In this document: in pieces, positions 10,755 through 12,616 of the stretch
Layout of the letters: the number at the start of each line of letters is the position of its first letter
Position numbering within the stretch: the first letter of the stretch is position 1
DNA from: Kiritimatiellia bacterium
GTDB taxonomy: Bacteria > Verrucomicrobiota > Kiritimatiellia > SLAD01
NCBI GenBank assembly: GCA_007127595.1
Contig: SKZA01000029.1
Span: 1-12,616, forward strand
Length of the DNA stretch: 12,616 nt
Reading direction: 5' to 3'
Notes under the pieces: model-generated
What the model was told of the DNA's origin: nothing
The model's input: the letters and a program-made list of their open reading frames with translations, nothing else
Databases searched by the model: none
Made by a program: the position numbers and the translations under genes

Positions 10755-11450
10755 TTACGCCGCCAATTCGCGGCCGGTGACTCTTAATCCCGGGCCCATG
10801 GTGGAAGTGACTGTACAGTTCTTGATAAACACGCCCTTGACGACGGATGGCCGCGCGGCCTTCAGCGCCTCGAGCACCGCGCGCGCGTTCTCCACCAACG
10901 CCTCTACGCTGAACGACAACTTGCCGAACGGCACCATCACGTTCCCGTGACGATCCATTTTGAACTCCACACGGCCCGCCTTGAATTGATTGACGGCCGC
11001 CGCCGTGTCATCGGTCAACGTGCCGGTCTTGGGATTCGGCATCAGGCCGCGCGGCCCGAGCACTTTACCCAACTTGCGTACTTCCTTCATGGCTTCAGTG
11101 GTGGCGATCGCCACGTCAAAATCCGTCCAACCGCCCTGGACCTTGGCGATCAGATCTTCAAAACCCACTTCTACGGCGCCCGCTTCGCGCGCCGTATCCG
11201 CCGCCGCGCCCGTCGCAAAGACGATCACGCGCACGTCTTTACCGGTCCCGTGCGGAAGCGAAACCGTTCCGCGCACGCTCTGATCCGATTTCGTCGGATC
11301 CACGCCGAGCCGGAAGGCGATTTCCGCGGTCTCATCGAACTTCGCGATCTTGTTTTCCTTCAGGAACTTCAAGGCCGCTTCCAGTTCGTGCTCCTGGCCT
11401 TCCTGAAGCTTCACGGACACCGCACGATATTTCTTTCCATGCTTGCTCAT
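10755..11450 (-). CDS. rplA: 50S ribosomal protein L1
   Basis: The protein has 231 residues, matching the bacterial family. The L1 signature GKVLGPRGLMPNPKTGT lies at residues 128-144 in domain II. Flanking domain I segments include TAEIAFRLGVDPTKSDQSVRG (about 41-61) and the C-terminal GVFIKNCTVTSTMGPG (206-221). L1 forms the mobile L1 stalk on helices 76-78 of 23S rRNA and helps release E-site tRNA. In E. coli it also represses its own rplK-rplA mRNA. The start overlaps the rplK stop by four bases (ATGA), and a GAGGTG lies eight bases upstream inside rplK, so it has its own ribosome binding site as well as coupling. A 24-base gap separates it from rplJ. I see no obvious copy of an L1-binding site upstream of rplK. 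Confidence 0.98.
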   Translation of the reverse strand: MSKHGKKYRAVSVKLQEGQEHELEAALKFLKENKIAKFDETAEIAFRLGVDPTKSDQSVRGTVSLPHGTGKDVRVIVFATGAAADTAREAGAVEVGFEDLIAKVQGGWTDFDVAIATTEAMKEVRKLGKVLGPRGLMPNPKTGTLTDDTAAAVNQFKAGRVEFKMDRHGNVMVPFGKLSFSVEALVENARAVLEALKAARPSVVKGVFIKNCTVTSTMGPGLRVTGRELAA

Positions 11451-11875
11451 GATCCCTGCACCTCAATGCCCATGCTGCGGGCCGTCCCTTCGATGATGCG
11501 CACTGCGTGATCCACATCACTGGCGTTCAAATCCTTTTCCTTCGTCTTCGCAATCTCTTCCAATTGCGCGCGGGTCACTTTCCCGACCTTCTCCTTGTTC
11601 GGCGTGGGCGACCCTTTAGCAATGCCCGCCGCGCGCTTCAACAGCGAGGCCGCCGGCGGGCTCTTCGTGATAAAGGTGAACGACTTGTCCTGGTACACCG
11701 TAATGACCACCGGGATGACCATGCCGGGCTGGTTTTGTGTCGCCGCGTTGAATTCCTTGCAGAACTGCATGATGTTCACGCCCTGCTGACCGAGCGCCGG
11801 ACCGACGGGCGGCGCCGGATTGGCCTGGCCGGCAGGAATCTGCAGCTTGATTTGTCCTGTAACTTTCTTAGCCAT
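11447..11875 (-). CDS. rplK: 50S ribosomal protein L11
   Basis: The protein has 142 residues, the usual length. The N-terminal domain has the conserved proline-rich stretch NPAPPVGPALGQQGVNIM (residues 19-36), with prolines at 20, 22, 23 and 26. This region lies where thiostrepton-type antibiotics bind between L11 and 23S rRNA. The C-terminal domain, from about residue 70, binds the 1058-1112 region of 23S rRNA and includes PPAASLLKRAAGI and the closing IEGTARSMGI. L11 forms the base of the GTPase stalk that contacts EF-G and EF-Tu; in many bacteria it also controls RelA activation. The start gives the exact family N-terminus MAKKVTGQIKLQ. Unusually, the eight bases before the ATG are CTTAAATC and contain no Shine-Dalgarno sequence. 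The stop overlaps the rplA start as ATGA, which indicates translational coupling. Confidence 0.98.
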   Translation of the reverse strand: MAKKVTGQIKLQIPAGQANPAPPVGPALGQQGVNIMQFCKEFNAATQNQPGMVIPVVITVYQDKSFTFITKSPPAASLLKRAAGIAKGSPTPNKEKVGKVTRAQLEEIAKTKEKDLNASDVDHAVRIIEGTARSMGIEVQGS

Positions 11876-11883
11876 GATTTAAG

Positions 11884-11971
11884 ACAATGGTTGATGGTTA
11901 ATGGTTGATGGTTAAGGCCAACGATCAAAGCGGTTCAGGTGAACCATTAACCATCAACCATTAACCATTGT
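11884..11971 (-). repeat. Inverted array of ATGGTTR heptamers filling the nusG-rplK spacer
   Basis: Two facing arrays, each of about four units of ATGGTT followed by A or G, lie at 11884-11913 and 11942-11971. The whole arms match in inverted orientation at 27 of 30 positions. Shifted by one unit they give a perfect 22-base inverted repeat, 11894-11915 against 11947-11968. The loop contains a small hairpin, GGTTC (11932-11936) with GAACC (11941-11945). On the transcript this would form a long stem starting four bases after the nusG stop and ending eight bases before the rplK start. There is no T-run after it, so it is not a canonical terminator. The sequence is AT-rich and low in complexity compared with the GC-rich genes on either side. 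It may be a dispersed palindromic repeat or an RNA structure. Its function is unknown. Confidence 0.9.
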
Positions 11972-11975
11972 TCTC

Positions 11976-12527
11976 TTACGTCGCTCGCTCCACCTGCCAG
12001 TATTCGAGCTCCACCGGCGCCGACCGGCCGAAAATCGAGACGGACACTTTCAACTTGCCGCGTTCCGGATCGACCTCTTCGATCACTCCGCTGAAACTGA
12101 CAAACGGGCCGTCCGTGATCTTCACGGTCTCGCCCGGCTCGAAACTGACTTTGGGCTTAACCTTTTCTTTCTTCTCTTCGATCTGATTCAAAATCGTGTC
12201 TACCTCGGCCTGCTTCAGCGGGACCGGGCGATCGCCCCCCACGAACCCGATGATGCCGGGCGTCTGCTGCGCGAAGTACCAGGACTTGTCGACCAACGTG
12301 CGGTCATCGTCGTACAACTCCATATTCACCAACAGGTAGCCGGGAAAAAATTTGCGCGTGGTCGTCGTCTTCTTGCCCTGCTTGACTTCCGAAACCTTTT
12401 CGGTCGGAATCAAAATCTCCTGCACGAGCTCTTCCATTTCCTCGAGCTTGAGTCGACGCTCCATGCTTTCCTTGGCCTTGTTTTCCTGGCCGGAAAGCGT
12501 CTGCAATACAAACCATTCTTTAGGCAT
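11976..12527 (-). CDS. nusG: Transcription termination/antitermination factor NusG
   Basis: The protein has 183 residues, the normal length for the family (about 180). The NGN domain spans roughly residues 4-118, beginning PKEWFVLQTLSGQE and containing the family hallmark FFPGYLLVNM at 60-69. This domain binds the clamp of RNA polymerase and suppresses pausing. After a charged linker (118-127), the KOW domain runs from about 128 to 182, with GETVKITDGPFVSFSGVIEE and then VSVSIFGRSAPVEL. In E. coli this domain contacts Rho or ribosomal protein S10, linking transcription to termination or to the leading ribosome. The start ATG has a modest GGTGA a few bases upstream. The gene sits between secE and rplK as in most bacteria. 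The stop is followed after only four bases by the repeat array that fills the spacer to rplK. Assignment is secure. Confidence 0.98.
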   Translation of the reverse strand: MPKEWFVLQTLSGQENKAKESMERRLKLEEMEELVQEILIPTEKVSEVKQGKKTTTTRKFFPGYLLVNMELYDDDRTLVDKSWYFAQQTPGIIGFVGGDRPVPLKQAEVDTILNQIEEKKEKVKPKVSFEPGETVKITDGPFVSFSGVIEEVDPERGKLKVSVSIFGRSAPVELEYWQVERAT

Positions 12528-12552
12528 ACATCACCGGAAGTTCAAAGGTTGC

Positions 12553-12616
12553 TCAGCGAATAATGACGCTCATCAGGTTCATCAGCAGATAGTCGCTGAC
12601 CCCGACGTAACCCGCC
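12553..12616 (-). CDS. secE: SecE, preprotein translocase subunit (3' end only)
   Basis: Only the last 20 codons and the TGA stop are in the window; the gene continues beyond the right edge. The visible peptide ends AGYVGVSDYLLMNLMSVIIR, a hydrophobic, membrane-helix-like C-terminus of the kind that closes bacterial SecE. SecE is the small membrane subunit that clamps the SecY protein-conducting channel. The assignment rests on this tail and on position: secE directly before nusG is one of the most conserved gene pairs in bacteria. The gap to nusG is 25 bases, so the two are surely co-transcribed. Only the tail is visible, so the number of membrane segments cannot be judged. Confidence 0.85.
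   Translation of the reverse strand, partial: AGYVGVSDYLLMNLMSVIIR

Noticed and set aside
11884..11971. The nusG-rplK repeat as a CRISPR array or an intrinsic terminator.
   Set aside because: The units are seven bases with no spacers, which excludes CRISPR. There is no run of T after the stem, and the downstream genes must be expressed.
11930..11971. Tiny frames starting at each ATG of the heptamer array on the coding strand (for example MVNG, MVDG, MVNGSPEPL), as leader peptides.
   Set aside because: They arise automatically from the ATGGTTR unit, have no ribosome binding sites and are four to nine codons long.

Overview
The window is a single, fully minus-strand housekeeping gene cluster. 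In the direction of transcription (from high to low coordinates) it reads secE (3' end only), nusG, rplK, rplA, rplJ, rplL, rpoB, rpoC, rpsL, rpsG and fusA (5' part only). Every gene is recognisable from its protein sequence. All complete genes look intact, with no frameshift. I see no tRNA, rRNA, CRISPR array, insertion sequence or gene on the plus strand. No stretch longer than about 100 bases lacks a gene.

Organism: a moderately GC-rich Gram-negative-type bacterium. RpoC carries the large insertion in the trigger loop and RpoB carries an insertion before the GDKMAGRHGNKG block. Both insertions are found in Proteobacteria, Bacteroidetes and the PVC group, and are absent from Firmicutes and Actinobacteria. 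The wording of RpoC and RpoB reminds me most of Verrucomicrobiota or Kiritimatiellota, but this comes from memory and is a tentative placement.

Layout: positions 12616-11976 hold the protein export and antitermination part (secE, nusG). Positions 11875-9725 hold the large-subunit stalk proteins (L11, L1, L10, L7/L12). Positions 9628-1673 encode the two catalytic RNA polymerase subunits. Positions 1596-1 hold the start of the str operon (S12, S7, EF-G). The classical rif and str operons are therefore joined head to tail with only 76 bases between rpoC and rpsL. The products are the transcription and translation machinery and are expected to be co-expressed. NusG couples polymerase to the ribosome; L10/L12 and L11 form the stalk on which EF-G acts; S12 and S7 form decoding and tRNA-exit parts of the small subunit.

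The interest lies in the spacers and gene starts. The nusG-rplK gap is almost entirely filled by an inverted array of seven-base units that leaves rplK without a Shine-Dalgarno sequence. The rplL-rpoB gap holds a perfect GC-rich hairpin without a U-tract. A second strong palindrome lies inside the apparent N-terminal extension of EF-G. The start of rpoC is ambiguous (ATG without, or TTG with, a good ribosome binding site). L7/L12 has an extra acidic N-terminus and L10 has the long C-terminal helix type. I found no new multi-gene system here, and the window is otherwise ordinary.
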